Of a stretch of 64,000 nucleotides of DNA, positions 24,938-33,993 are shown in pieces. The notes under the pieces are model-generated. The model made no database searches. It saw nothing but the letters and a program-made list of their open reading frames with translations, and was not told the DNA's origin. How positions within the stretch are numbered: position 1 is the first letter of the stretch; every line of letters begins with the position of its first letter. Origin of the DNA: Neisseria uirgultaei (lineage in GTDB: Bacteria > Pseudomonadota > Gammaproteobacteria > Burkholderiales > Neisseriaceae); assembly GCF_962719845.1 (NCBI RefSeq), contig NZ_CAUIYF010000001.1:62001-126000 (forward strand), given 5' to 3'. The position numbers and the translations under genes were made by a program.

Positions 24938-27217
24938 TCAAATCTTACAAGCCCCGCCTGCGCAGCCGTCATCCTGAATATCGGTCTGCGTATCGTCCGC
25001 GCCGTCGCGGGTGTTGTGGTAGTACAGGGTTTTGACGCCGTATTTGTAGGCAGTCAGCAGGTCTTTGAGCATTTGTTTCATGGAAACTTTGCCGCCTTCG
25101 AATTTGCCCGGGTCGTAGGCGGTGTTGGCGGAAATCGCCTGATCGACGAATTTTTGCATCACGCCGACAAGTTTCAGGTAGCCTTCGTTGCCGGGAAGCT
25201 GCCACAGGGTTTCGTAGGCATTCTTCAGGGCTTCAAACTCCGGCACGACTTGTTTCAGGATGCCGTCTTTCGACGCTTTGACCGTTACCAGTCCGCGAGG
25301 CGGCTCGATGCCGTTGGTGGCGTTGGCGATTTGCGAACTGGTTTCAGACGGCATGAGTGCGGTTAGAGTAGAGTTGCGCAGGCCGTATTTGACGATGTCG
25401 GCGCGCAAGCTTTCCCAGTCGTAATGCAAAGGCTCGCCGCAGACGGCATCCAAATCTTTTTTGTAGGTGTCGATGGGCAGTTTGCCTTGCGAATAAACGG
25501 TTTGGTTAAAGAGCGTGCACGCGCCGTATTCTTTGGCAAGGTTTACCGATGCTTTGAGCAGGTAATACTGCATGGCTTCAAAGGTACGGTGGGTCAGACC
25601 GAGCGCGGAGCCGTCGCTGTAGCGGACACTGTTTTTCGCCAGATAATAAGCATAGTTGATGACGCCGATGCCGAGCGAACGGCGGCCCATAGTGGAGGTA
25701 CGCGCTGCCTCTACCGGATAACCCTGATAATCTAAAAGTGCATCGAGCGCGCGAACGGTCAAATCGGCAAGCCCTTCCAACTCGTCCAAGTTGTTCAACG
25801 CGCCCAAATTGAAGGCGGACAGGGTACACAGGGCGATTTCGCCGTTCGGATCGTTGATATTGTCCAGAGGTTTGGTCGGCAGTGCGATTTCCATGCACAG
25901 GTTGGACTGGTGCACGGGGGCGACACTCGGATCAAACGGGCTGTGCGTATTGCAATGATCGACGTTTTGAATGTAAATGCGCCCTGTTCCGGCACGCTCC
26001 TGCATCAGTGTGGAAAACAGATCGGCAGCCGGAATAATGCGCTTGCGGATGTTCGGGTCTTGCTCGTATTTCGTATAGAGCCGCTCAAATTCGTCTTGGT
26101 CGGCAAAAAACGCTTCGTACAATCCCGGAACCTCGTTGGGCGAAAACAGCGTAATATTGCCACCCTTAATCAGGCGGGTATAGAGCAGGCGGTTGATTTG
26201 CACGCCGTAGTCCAATTGACGGATGCGGTTGTCTTCCACGCCCCGGTTGTTTTTCAACACCAGCAGGCTTTCGGCTTCGATGTGCCACAAGGGATAGAAC
26301 AAGGTTGCCGCGCCGCCGCGCACGCCGCCTTGCGAACAGGATTTGACCGCCGCCTGAAACATTTTGAAAAACGGGATGCAGCCGGTATGCCGCGCTTCGC
26401 CGCCCCGGATTTCGCTGTCCAAACCGCGGATACGTCCGGCATTGATGCCGATACCCGCGCGTTGGGAAACGTATTTCACAATCGCGCTGGTAGTGGCGTT
26501 GATGGAATCCAGACTGTCGTCGCATTCAATCAGCACACAGCTTGAGAACTGGCGCGTAGGTGTACGCACGCCGCTCATAATCGGGGTCGGAAGCGATACT
26601 TTAAATGTGGAAACGGCATCGTAAAACCGTTTGACGTAACCCAGGCGCGCCTCTTTCGGGTATTTGCTGAAAAGGCACATCGCCACCAAAACATATAAAA
26701 ACTGCGGCGTTTCGTAAATCTGGCGGGTAACGCGGTTCTGTACCAGATATTTGCCTTCGAGCTGTTTGACAGCGGCATAGGAAAAGGACATATCGCGTTC
26801 GTGGTCGATATAGGCGTTCAGCTCGTCAAATTCTTCACGGCTGTAATCCTCAAGGATATGCCTGTCGTATTTTCCGGCATCGGTGAGCTTTTTAACGTGA
26901 TCGTAGAGATGGGGCGGTTCAAAATCGCCATAGGCTATTTTACGCAGATGGAAAATCGCCAGGCGCGCGGCAAGGTATTGGTAGTCCGGGGTATCTTCCG
27001 AAATTAAATCGGCAGCGGCTTTGATGATGGTTTCGTGGATGTCGTCGGTGCGGATGCCGTTGTAGAACTGGATGTGCGATTTCAACTCGACCTGCGACAC
27101 GGAAACATTTTCCAATCCTTCCGCCGCCCAAGTAACGACACGGTGAATCTTATCCAAATCAATGGCTTCCAATCTCCCGTCTCGTTTGGTTACTTTCAAA
27201 TCAGTCGGTGTATTCAT
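24938..27217 (-). CDS. nrdA: Class Ia ribonucleoside-diphosphate reductase, alpha subunit
   Basis: A 759-residue catalytic subunit that reduces NDPs to dNDPs. The N-terminal ATP-cone (KVTKRDGRLEAIDLDKIHRVV) for dATP feedback is present. The catalytic core shows the NLCMEI block, and the C-terminal redox pair appears in CAGGACKI. ATG 27217 is chosen because AGAGGAAG precedes it; five extra codons upstream are unlikely. Length agrees with E. coli NrdA (761). A DUS lies inside the gene near its 3' end (25344-25355). Confidence 0.97.
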   Translation of the reverse strand: MNTPTDLKVTKRDGRLEAIDLDKIHRVVTWAAEGLENVSVSQVELKSHIQFYNGIRTDDIHETIIKAAADLISEDTPDYQYLAARLAIFHLRKIAYGDFEPPHLYDHVKKLTDAGKYDRHILEDYSREEFDELNAYIDHERDMSFSYAAVKQLEGKYLVQNRVTRQIYETPQFLYVLVAMCLFSKYPKEARLGYVKRFYDAVSTFKVSLPTPIMSGVRTPTRQFSSCVLIECDDSLDSINATTSAIVKYVSQRAGIGINAGRIRGLDSEIRGGEARHTGCIPFFKMFQAAVKSCSQGGVRGGAATLFYPLWHIEAESLLVLKNNRGVEDNRIRQLDYGVQINRLLYTRLIKGGNITLFSPNEVPGLYEAFFADQDEFERLYTKYEQDPNIRKRIIPAADLFSTLMQERAGTGRIYIQNVDHCNTHSPFDPSVAPVHQSNLCMEIALPTKPLDNINDPNGEIALCTLSAFNLGALNNLDELEGLADLTVRALDALLDYQGYPVEAARTSTMGRRSLGIGVINYAYYLAKNSVRYSDGSALGLTHRTFEAMQYYLLKASVNLAKEYGACTLFNQTVYSQGKLPIDTYKKDLDAVCGEPLHYDWESLRADIVKYGLRNSTLTALMPSETSSQIANATNGIEPPRGLVTVKASKDGILKQVVPEFEALKNAYETLWQLPGNEGYLKLVGVMQKFVDQAISANTAYDPGKFEGGKVSMKQMLKDLLTAYKYGVKTLYYHNTRDGADDTQTDIQDDGCAGGACKI

Positions 27218-27695
27218 CGCTTCCTCTTCCACTCTTGATATTCAAGACACGGCCTTTTCAAATAAATTAAGGCAGACAATATAGTGGATTTTTGGCATTT
27301 TCTCCAGTCTTGACAACGGTTGCATTTTTCAGTTTCAGGCAATGCGCGATAAAATCCGCCTGTCGTATTTTTCCTATAATATTTGTTTTATCTGATAATT
27401 CTTTACCGATAAAAAACGGGTAAATTTTTTGCCTTTTGACCGGCTCCTGCTACAAGGCGATGAAATAAGGATTTTCCGACGGAAAAGGAAAGCTTCCGGT
27501 TTTCTGCCCTTGTAAATTGTTAAATTTTGCAAAGTATGATTTTGCCGCGCCTCCGCCGACAAATTCCATTTTCTTACCGATTGGAATTTATTATTGAGAT
27601 TAATGTGTTATTTGAATCTGTATATCAAACGGCAAGTTTTGCCGGGTGAACGAGTCTGAAACTGCCGACAGTTTGCCCGTTCCATCCTTCCATCC
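27218..27695. other. AT-rich intergenic region upstream of nrdA
   Basis: I see no gene here. TATAGTGGATT at 27280-27290 is an isolated copy of the Correia terminal repeat without the rest of an element, so probably a relic. On the minus strand the same bases read CCACTATATTGTC, loosely like an NrdR box but lacking a second copy that I could find. TATAAT occurs at 27375-27380 without a matching -35. Confidence 0.4.
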
Positions 27696-27701
27696 TATAC
27701 T
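27673..27701 (+). promoter_or_regulatory. Candidate promoter for the small secreted protein gene
   Basis: TTGCCC at 27673-27678 and TATACT at 27696-27701 are 17 bases apart. The start codon at 27731 would give a leader of about 23 bases containing the AAGGG ribosome-binding site. Confidence 0.45.
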
Positions 27702-27730
27702 GGAAAGAATTGCAAACTGAAAGGGTCGTC

Positions 27731-28057
27731 ATGTCTGTCAAAAAAATGCTTGCTATACTGTTGTCTGCAATATTGGGACCGGTATCGGCAACTGCCGCTG
27801 CCGGTACGTCAGAACCCGCCCACCACCATACCAAACATATCCGCAAGGCAAACAAGCAGATGCTGCACCCCGAATGCAGGAAATATTTGGAACGCCGTGC
27901 CGCGTGGTACCGATTGCAAGGCAACGTGCAGGAATTGCGAGAAAACAAAAAGGCGCGCAAAGCATTCCGCTCCCTGCCTTATAAGGAACAGAAAACCCAA
28001 TGCCGGGCGGCTTATGAGGCTTTCGATGATTTCGACGGCGGCAGATTCCGCCGTTAA
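27731..28057 (+). CDS. Small exported basic protein of unknown function
   Basis: A 108-residue protein with an N-terminal signal peptide (KKMLAILLSAILGPVSATAAA, likely cleaved near residue 22-24). The mature part begins with a histidine cluster (HHHTKH) and continues as a lysine/arginine-rich helical domain with two cysteines (HPEC and TQC) that could form a disulphide. ATG 27731 follows AAGGG. A perfect DUS terminator follows the stop. I do not recognise the family. Confidence 0.7.
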   Translation: MSVKKMLAILLSAILGPVSATAAAGTSEPAHHHTKHIRKANKQMLHPECRKYLERRAAWYRLQGNVQELRENKKARKAFRSLPYKEQKTQCRAAYEAFDDFDGGRFRR

Positions 28058-28066
28058 TCCCATATA

Positions 28067-28104
28067 AAATATGCCGTCTGAACACAGGTTCAGACGGCAT
28101 TTTC
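28067..28104. terminator. DUS terminator between the small exported protein and nlaA
   Basis: AAAATGCCGTCTGAAC and GTTCAGACGGCATTTT (28068-28103) give a 16-base stem with a 4-base loop and flanking A/T runs. One further uptake core (TTCAGACGGC) at 28214-28223 overlaps the nlaA stop codon. Confidence 0.85.
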
Positions 28105-28214
28105 CATAGATACAACAAACTATCCTTACGCCATTTCGTTTGAGATACTCCCGTTGCCGCAGCCTTAACGCATCCGCAAAAGCGAATCATACCGCCACAT
28201 TCCGGCAACCGGTT

Positions 28215-28982
28215 TCAGACGGCAACATCCGCATCGCCGGCGACAACGGCACGGATGCTTTCTTCGATTTTATCCTTTAAAGTATAACGGTCTTCGCTTT
28301 CCGCCGCGTCCGCCACGCAAACGAAATCGACTTTGATGGTCAGTTTTTTCATGGACACGATGCGCCACAGGCAGGTCGGCAAACCGACATCGGCATACGA
28401 CGGACGGGCCGTCCTTTTTCCCGTTTCGTCATAATAACGCAGCGCGACCGCCAAAACCTTTGCCCCCGCGTCGATGGCAGATTGGAACAGCGCGGCTTTA
28501 AACGGCAGGAGCCCCAAGCCCGAAGAAGTCCGCGCCTCAGGGAAAAAACTGACGTTTTGACCGCGTTGCAAGGTTTCGCAGACGGCGCGGTTAATCGGTT
28601 CGATGTCGCGCCGCGAATTGCGGTTGATGAACACCGTTCCCGCGTTCTGCCCCATCTTGCCCAATACCGGCCAGCTTTTGATTTCCTGCTTGGCGATAAA
28701 GCTGCTCGGATAAACCGCGCTCATCGCGAAAATATCCAGCCAGGACACGTGGTTGGCGGCAACCAAGACACCGTTCGGATGTTCAGGTGCGGGCCTGCCC
28801 ACCTCCAATCCGATATCCAAAGCCGCCAAAGCCCCCCTGCCCAATTCGATTACCGCCCGATTGCGCGACTCTAGACAGCCGCCGTCAATACCGCGCAGGT
28901 TTTTGCCGGTTTTTAACAGCCAGACCGTCAAGCGGCACAAGCGGCGCAGACGTGTAAAAAATGAAGCTTTATTTGAAGACAT
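28215..28982 (-). CDS. nlaA: 1-acyl-sn-glycerol-3-phosphate acyltransferase (NlaA/PlsC)
   Basis: A 255-residue inner-membrane enzyme that acylates lysophosphatidic acid in phospholipid synthesis. The acyltransferase motifs are NHVSWLD (Hx4D) and FPEARTSSG (motif III-type), with a hydrophobic N-terminal segment. ATG 28982 follows GGAAAAGAA. Neisseria has two such enzymes; nlaA is reported next to the fpg/mutM gene, which matches the neighbour here. The symbol therefore rests on context as well as family. Confidence 0.85.
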   Translation of the reverse strand: MSSNKASFFTRLRRLCRLTVWLLKTGKNLRGIDGGCLESRNRAVIELGRGALAALDIGLEVGRPAPEHPNGVLVAANHVSWLDIFAMSAVYPSSFIAKQEIKSWPVLGKMGQNAGTVFINRNSRRDIEPINRAVCETLQRGQNVSFFPEARTSSGLGLLPFKAALFQSAIDAGAKVLAVALRYYDETGKRTARPSYADVGLPTCLWRIVSMKKLTIKVDFVCVADAAESEDRYTLKDKIEESIRAVVAGDADVAV

Positions 28983-29069
28983 GAGCAATTCTTTTCCGAT
29001 AATCGGTGTTTGTTGTTGAAACGTTCGGACGGCATACCGATAAAATGCCGTCTGAAACCGTTTTCAGCC

Positions 29070-29897
29070 CTATTTCTGACAGTTCGGGCAATAAAACGTG
29101 CCGCGCTGCCCCAAAGTTTCTTTCACAATCAAGCCGCCGCACCGGGGACACGGCTGATTGTGCCGCCCGTACACCGTATATTCCTGTTGGAAGTAGCCGC
29201 TTTTGCCGTCGCTGTCCACAAAATCCCTCAAGGTGCTTCCGCCCGTTTCAATGGCGCGCCGCAACACCGCTTTGACGGTTTCAACCAAAAGCGCGCACTC
29301 TTTCTTTTTCAGGCGGTTGGCAGGACGGCGGGGCGAAATGCCCGCCCTAAACAGGCTCTCGTTGGCATAAATATTGCCCACGCCGACCACGACGGCATTG
29401 TCCATCAGGGCAAGTTTGACCGCCCGTTTCTGCACCTTCAGCCCCGCATACAGATAATCCGTGCAAAATGCCTCCGACAAAGGCTCCGGCCCCAGTTTTT
29501 CCAACAGCGGATGATGTTCTTCGATTCCCTCATACCAAAGTATCGCGCCGAACTTTCTCGGATCGCGGTAACGCATGACCGTGCCGTCTGAAAACACAAT
29601 ATCGACGTGATCGTGCCTGTCCGGCCTGCCGATACGTCCGTCCGACGGCGTAAAAATCCGCAAGCTGCCCGACATTCCCAAGTGAATCAGCAGTATGCCC
29701 GTTTGAAAGCGGATAAGCAGGTATTTCGCCCGCCTGCCGCAGGACAAAACCTGCCGGCCGGACAAAATCTCCCCCAAATCGGGATTGACCTGCCAGCGCA
29801 GCTTCGATTGGCGCAATATCACGGCTTCCACCGTTTTCCCTTCAATATGCGGCGCGATGCCGCGCAACGTCGTTTCCACTTCCGGCAATTCCGGCAT
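29070..29897 (-). CDS. mutM: Formamidopyrimidine-DNA glycosylase (Fpg)
   Basis: A 275-residue bifunctional glycosylase/AP lyase that removes 8-oxoguanine. MPELPEVE at the N-terminus supplies catalytic Pro2 and Glu3, and the C-terminal zinc finger is complete (CPRCGG ... CPNCQK). The helix-two-turn-helix region VGVGNIYANESLF is intact. ATG 29897 is preceded by GGGAGG, an excellent site. A DUS lies in the coding region (GCCGTCTGAA at 29583-29592) and others flank the gene (29045-29056 and 29925-29936). Confidence 0.96.
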   Translation of the reverse strand: MPELPEVETTLRGIAPHIEGKTVEAVILRQSKLRWQVNPDLGEILSGRQVLSCGRRAKYLLIRFQTGILLIHLGMSGSLRIFTPSDGRIGRPDRHDHVDIVFSDGTVMRYRDPRKFGAILWYEGIEEHHPLLEKLGPEPLSEAFCTDYLYAGLKVQKRAVKLALMDNAVVVGVGNIYANESLFRAGISPRRPANRLKKKECALLVETVKAVLRRAIETGGSTLRDFVDSDGKSGYFQQEYTVYGRHNQPCPRCGGLIVKETLGQRGTFYCPNCQK

Positions 29898-29948
29898 AAT
29901 CCCTCCCGACATTTCTTCTGACAGATGCCGTCTGAAAGACGGTTGTCC

Positions 29949-30614
29949 CTAATCCGCAACCCTTGCCGCACCCGCCGCAAGGGCTTTGCCGCCCAAATAC
30001 CCGTCCCACGCGGGCAGGGGCGTTACGCCCGCCGCCCTTTTGACCAAAACCAAACCGTACACTGCGGCACACTGCGGCCACCAACGGTCGCCCGCCTTTT
30101 CCATAAACTGCCAAAAGCGTATTTGCCCGAGCGACGAAACAGGCGGCAGATACACCATAAATTTCCCAAATTCAATATCGAAACCGACATCCGCAAGCTG
30201 CCTTTTCAACCCGGGCAGCGGCAGACAAAACCGTTTCTCCGGCAGGCGTTTGCCGTCAAACCAATGGCCGAATCCCCAAAGCGAATACGGATTGAAACCC
30301 GTCAGCATCAAGCGTCCGGACGGTTTCAATATCCGGTGCGCCTCGGACAGGATTTGCGAAGGAACACCGCCTTCAAGCGTATGGGGGAAAAGCAGCATAT
30401 CCGCAGAAACATCCGCCAAAGCCATATTTTCCGCCGACATCGACATATCTCGCGGCACACAGACAACATCTTCAGACGGCATCAGCCACCTACCGCCCAC
30501 CTGAACCGCACACATTCCCGAAAAACGGTATGAATCCAGATACCGCCCGAAGAAGTCCTGTTCCAATTTTGCAACATACCGCCCCATCGCCGTATCTTCA
30601 AACCATGCATCCAT
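29949..30614 (-). CDS. SAM-dependent methyltransferase, YafS-like
   Basis: A 221-residue class I methyltransferase. The N-terminal WFEDTAMGRYVAKLEQD and the C-terminal fold elements EAHRILKPSGRLMLTGFNPYSLWG (motifs IV-VI) place it with the UbiE/YafS-type group, but the glycine-rich motif I is weak. The substrate is unknown. An uptake core (TTCAGACGGC at 30472-30481) lies in the region encoding LMPSED. Its start faces the divergent mltD gene across 177 bases. Confidence 0.75.
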   Translation of the reverse strand: MDAWFEDTAMGRYVAKLEQDFFGRYLDSYRFSGMCAVQVGGRWLMPSEDVVCVPRDMSMSAENMALADVSADMLLFPHTLEGGVPSQILSEAHRILKPSGRLMLTGFNPYSLWGFGHWFDGKRLPEKRFCLPLPGLKRQLADVGFDIEFGKFMVYLPPVSSLGQIRFWQFMEKAGDRWWPQCAAVYGLVLVKRAAGVTPLPAWDGYLGGKALAAGAARVAD

Positions 30615-30791
30615 ATTGCGTCCGTTTCAAACAGATTGCCTACCGATATTCTATTCCAAACAGAGTTTCTGTCAAAAAACACATCGGCCGCCCATTTCCG
30701 AATCCGCATAAAGTTCCTGTAAAACTTGACGCTTTTTCAGTCAAACAGTACCATCGGACGATAAAATATGTTTATTCCGCCGATATAAATC

Positions 30792-32768
30792 ATGTCCAAA
30801 CTCAAAACCATCGTCCTGACTGCCTCGGGCCTCTCCGTCTGTTCCGGTCCACTGTACGCCCAAAACACCTCTTCACACCAAATCGGTTTGGCGATTATGC
30901 GCTTAAACTCTTCAATACTCGACCTGCCCCCGACAAAACAATATTTCCAATCGGGTAGCCTGTGGGGCGAGCTGCGCCAAGGCTTCCGGATGGACGAAGT
31001 CAATCCCGAACTGGTGCGCCGCCACGAAAGCAAATTCATCGCAAGCCGCAGCTATTTTGATAGGGTCGTCAACCGGAGCCGACCCTATATGTACCATATC
31101 GCCAACGAAGTCAAAAAACGCAATATGCCCGCCGAAGCCGCCCTGCTTCCCTTCATCGAAAGCGCGTTCGTTACCAAAGCCAAATCGCATGTCGGCGCAT
31201 CGGGCCTGTGGCAGTTCATGCCCGCTACCGGCAGACATTACGGCTTGGAAAAAACACCGGTTTACGACGGCAGGCACGACGTTTACGCCGCCACCGATGC
31301 CGCACTCAACTATCTGCAATACCTCTATGGACTGTTCGGCGACTGGTCTCTTGCCTTTGCCGCCTACAACTGGGGCGAAGGCAACGTCGGACGCGCCATC
31401 AACCGCGCACGGGCTCAAGGTCTCGAACCGACCTACGAAAATCTGCGTATGCCCAACGAAACGCGCAACTATGTCCCCAAGCTGCTCGCCGTGCGCAACA
31501 TTATTGCCACCCCCCAATCTTTCGGCATGAATATCAGCGACATAGACAACAAACCCTATTTTCAGGCAGTCGAACCGGACCGCCCCATCGATAACGAAGC
31601 CATCGCCCGGCTCGCCGGCATCACGCAAAGCGAGCTGCTCGCCCTGAATCCGGCATTCAACGTCCCCGCGTTCATCCCCAAAAACAAACGCAAACTGCTG
31701 CTTCCTGCCGCGTCCGTCCAAACCTTCCAAAGCAACTACCTCAACGCCGCGCCCGACAGCCTGTTTTCATGGGAAGTCTATACGCCTGCCGCCAAAACCA
31801 GCCTGTCCGACATATCGACGGCAACCGGCATGAGCGTTGCCGACATCAAACGCCTCAACAACCTGAACGGCAACCTTGTCAAGGCGGGACACAGCATCCT
31901 GATTGCCAAAACCGGCGCAACCCTTCAGACGGCATCGGAGTCCGTTGCCGCCATCGACATCGACGACACGCCGGACACCTACCTCTCCAATATGCCGGCA
32001 GGGATGATGAATATCAGCCTTGCCCAAGCACGGCTCGCCGCCGCACAGACAGCGGACATTACCGTCGCACCTTTGCCGCAGAAAACCGTTCGTACGGAAC
32101 CCGATCCCCTTGTCCGTATTGCCGAACCTGCCCTTGCGACAGCCGCAGCGCAACCTCAAACCGAAAAACAGACCGCCATGCCGTCTGAAACCCAAACCGC
32201 AACACTCGCGCAGATCATCCCCCAAAACGACATGCAGGCGGCAGACGAACTCATGCAGCTTGTTGCCCGAAACAACCTACGCCGGCAGGCTGAAGAAACC
32301 ATCTCCGCCGTCATCGGCACGCCTGACACAGTTGCCGAACACAACATTTCCTCATCTCCGCAACATACCGTTGCCGCCGACGGCAAACGCCGGGCACGTT
32401 TGGAAACGCGCGTAGCCAAAGCTGCCGACGGCGAAGCCGAAATCTCCCCGCTCCATGCCAGCATCCACCGCGTTGTAGAAGGCGACACCCTGTTCAACAT
32501 TGCCAAACGCTACAACGTCAGCGTAGCCGACCTGATTGTCGCCAACAACATCAAAGGCAACACCATCCAAAAAGGACAGGTACTCCGCCTGGCGCAGGCA
32601 GCCCCCGCCCAAACCCGTATTGAAAAAGTATCCTACACCGCGCGCAAAGGCGACACCTTCAAAAGTATCGCCGTGCGCTTCAATATCCATATCGACGACA
32701 TCCGCCGGCTCAATCCCAACCTGAACACCATCAATCCGGGACAGAGGGTCAAACTGATTGGAAGCTGA
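30792..32768 (+). CDS. mltD: Membrane-bound lytic murein transglycosylase D, multi-LysM
   Basis: A 658-residue exported peptidoglycan hydrolase. A signal peptide ends near LYAQN (residue 23). The Slt-type catalytic domain spans about residues 95-260 (LPFIESAF, GASGLWQFMPATGRHYGL, AAYNWGEGNVGRAI). A first LysM-like repeat is near residues 325-375 and two clear ones end the protein (VVEGDTLFNIAKRYNVSVAD and ARKGDTFKSIAVRFNI). The linker between them is low complexity and carries two in-frame uptake sequences (near 31923 and 32178). No lipobox is seen despite the family name. Confidence 0.93.
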   Translation: MSKLKTIVLTASGLSVCSGPLYAQNTSSHQIGLAIMRLNSSILDLPPTKQYFQSGSLWGELRQGFRMDEVNPELVRRHESKFIASRSYFDRVVNRSRPYMYHIANEVKKRNMPAEAALLPFIESAFVTKAKSHVGASGLWQFMPATGRHYGLEKTPVYDGRHDVYAATDAALNYLQYLYGLFGDWSLAFAAYNWGEGNVGRAINRARAQGLEPTYENLRMPNETRNYVPKLLAVRNIIATPQSFGMNISDIDNKPYFQAVEPDRPIDNEAIARLAGITQSELLALNPAFNVPAFIPKNKRKLLLPAASVQTFQSNYLNAAPDSLFSWEVYTPAAKTSLSDISTATGMSVADIKRLNNLNGNLVKAGHSILIAKTGATLQTASESVAAIDIDDTPDTYLSNMPAGMMNISLAQARLAAAQTADITVAPLPQKTVRTEPDPLVRIAEPALATAAAQPQTEKQTAMPSETQTATLAQIIPQNDMQAADELMQLVARNNLRRQAEETISAVIGTPDTVAEHNISSSPQHTVAADGKRRARLETRVAKAADGEAEISPLHASIHRVVEGDTLFNIAKRYNVSVADLIVANNIKGNTIQKGQVLRLAQAAPAQTRIEKVSYTARKGDTFKSIAVRFNIHIDDIRRLNPNLNTINPGQRVKLIGS

Positions 32769-32784
32769 TTCGGATACGGCACAT

Positions 32785-32812
32785 GACAGGACTTTCTCAG
32801 TCCTGTCTTTTT
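32785..32812 (+). terminator. Intrinsic terminator after mltD
   Basis: GACAGGAC (32785-32792) pairs with GTCCTGTC (32800-32807), followed by TTTTT. It contains no uptake sequence. Confidence 0.8.
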
Positions 32813-32835
32813 CATCTCACATTTCCCATACCATC

Positions 32836-33528
32836 ATGAAACTCATCAAATACCTGCAATATCAAGGCATAGGAAGCCGCAAGCAGTGCCAATGGCTGAT
32901 TGCCGGCGGTTATGTTTTCATCAACGGAACCTGCATGGACGACACCGATGCAGACATCGATTCCTCATCCGTCGAAACGTTGGATATTGACGGGGAAGCA
33001 GTAACCGTTATTCCCGAACCTTATTTCTATATCCTGCTCAACAAGCCCGAAGATTACGAAACTTCACATAAACCCAAGCACTACCGCAGCATATTCAGCC
33101 TGTTTCCCGACAATATGCGCAATATTGACATGCAGGCAGTCGGCAGGCTGGATGCAGATACGACCGGCGTATTACTGATTACCAATGACGGCAAACTGAA
33201 TCACAACCTTACCTCTCCGAGCCGTAAGATTCCCAAATTATACGAGGTAACACTCAAGCATCCTGCTGACGGAATGCTCTGTGAAACGCTAAAAAACGGC
33301 GTCCTGCTTCATGATGAAAATGAAACCGTTTGCGCCGCTGATGCCGTTTTGGAAAACCCGACCACCCTGCTGCTGACCATTACCGAAGGAAAATACCACC
33401 AAGTCAAACGCATGATCGCCGCCGCCGGCAACCGCGTGCAGCATCTTCACCGCAGACAATTCGCACATTTGGAAACAGGAAACCTCAAACCCGGGGAATG
33501 GAAATTTATCAGATGCCCCAAATTCTGA
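32836..33528 (+). CDS. rsuA: RsuA/RluE-type 16S rRNA pseudouridine synthase
   Basis: A 230-residue RNA-modifying enzyme. An N-terminal S4 RNA-binding domain (MKLIKYLQYQGIGSRKQ) is followed by the catalytic block GRLDADTTGVLLITNDG with its aspartate, then KIPKLYEV and GKYHQVKRMIAAAGNRV, the RsuA-type C-terminal motif. ATG 32836 begins the S4 domain; the longer frame runs back through the mltD terminator. Exact target (16S U516 for RsuA) is inferred from family. Confidence 0.85.
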   Translation: MKLIKYLQYQGIGSRKQCQWLIAGGYVFINGTCMDDTDADIDSSSVETLDIDGEAVTVIPEPYFYILLNKPEDYETSHKPKHYRSIFSLFPDNMRNIDMQAVGRLDADTTGVLLITNDGKLNHNLTSPSRKIPKLYEVTLKHPADGMLCETLKNGVLLHDENETVCAADAVLENPTTLLLTITEGKYHQVKRMIAAAGNRVQHLHRRQFAHLETGNLKPGEWKFIRCPKF

Positions 33529-33615
33529 AAAAATCCATTATTTCCTTATATTCAAATACATACCTTTAAAATGAATCATTTAACCGAAATTAACTCAAAA
33601 ACAGCCGGTTTGCGA

Positions 33616-33722
33616 TATAATTCTCCTGTCTGAGCAATGCCTGTGCAAGCAGGCTTATGAGTAAGACGTTTTCCCCGTAATGTGTTTGACCATCTATACT
33701 TCACGGTATAGATGTTTTTTTA
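33616..33722 (+). ncRNA. Candidate orphan small RNA
   Basis: TATAAT at 33616-33621 would start a transcript near 33628. It has a first stem GCCTG/CAGGC (33639-33654), a single-stranded U-rich middle (GACGTTTTCCCCGTAATGTG) and a strong terminal hairpin CATCTATAC/GTATAGATG (33691-33714) followed by T7. That architecture, in a 465-base gap without any ORF, is typical of an Hfq-type sRNA. No good -35 box is seen. The assignment is inference. Confidence 0.5.
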
Positions 33723-33993
33723 TTTCAAACTCTCTCTCTTCCATCACCATTAAAATACTATCGTTAATATAATCAACAAAATTTCACTTCCGTACACCGA
33801 TGTATAAGAATAACAAATTAATCTGTTCATAAACTTCGATTCTTCCTTATCGGTTTATACTTATCAGAAATACTCACTGAAATATATGCCTTTTTCAGGA
33901 AAAATCACTAGACAGTTGAAAAACATTCAGTCAATTTCTGTTAAGAATCACGTGTAAAATTTCCGCTTTATCTCAATCGGGCACGGTTTCAAT
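33723..33993. promoter_or_regulatory. AT-rich region upstream of the SNF transporter gene
   Basis: There is no ORF in this segment. TGTAAAAT at 33953-33960 is a possible -10 for the transporter gene, 34 bases before its ATG, but I find no well-spaced -35. The start codon lacks a strong ribosome-binding site. Confidence 0.35.

Noticed and set aside
27280..27290. TATAGTGGATT as a second Correia element
   Set aside because: Only one terminal-repeat end is present; no interior sequence or inverted partner follows, so I list it as a relic at most.
27280..27295. NrdR box upstream of nrdA
   Set aside because: The minus-strand CCACTATATTGTC is only a loose match, is shorter than the consensus and lacks the usual second copy. 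It also coincides with a Correia terminal sequence.
27310..27340. TTGACA at 27310-27315 as a promoter
   Set aside because: No acceptable -10 lies 16-18 bases downstream (TTCAGG region), and no gene starts nearby on that strand.
31923..32190. Uptake sequences inside mltD as evidence of intergenic DNA
   Set aside because: They are in frame and lie in a variable linker, consistent with tolerated coding DUS rather than a break in the gene.
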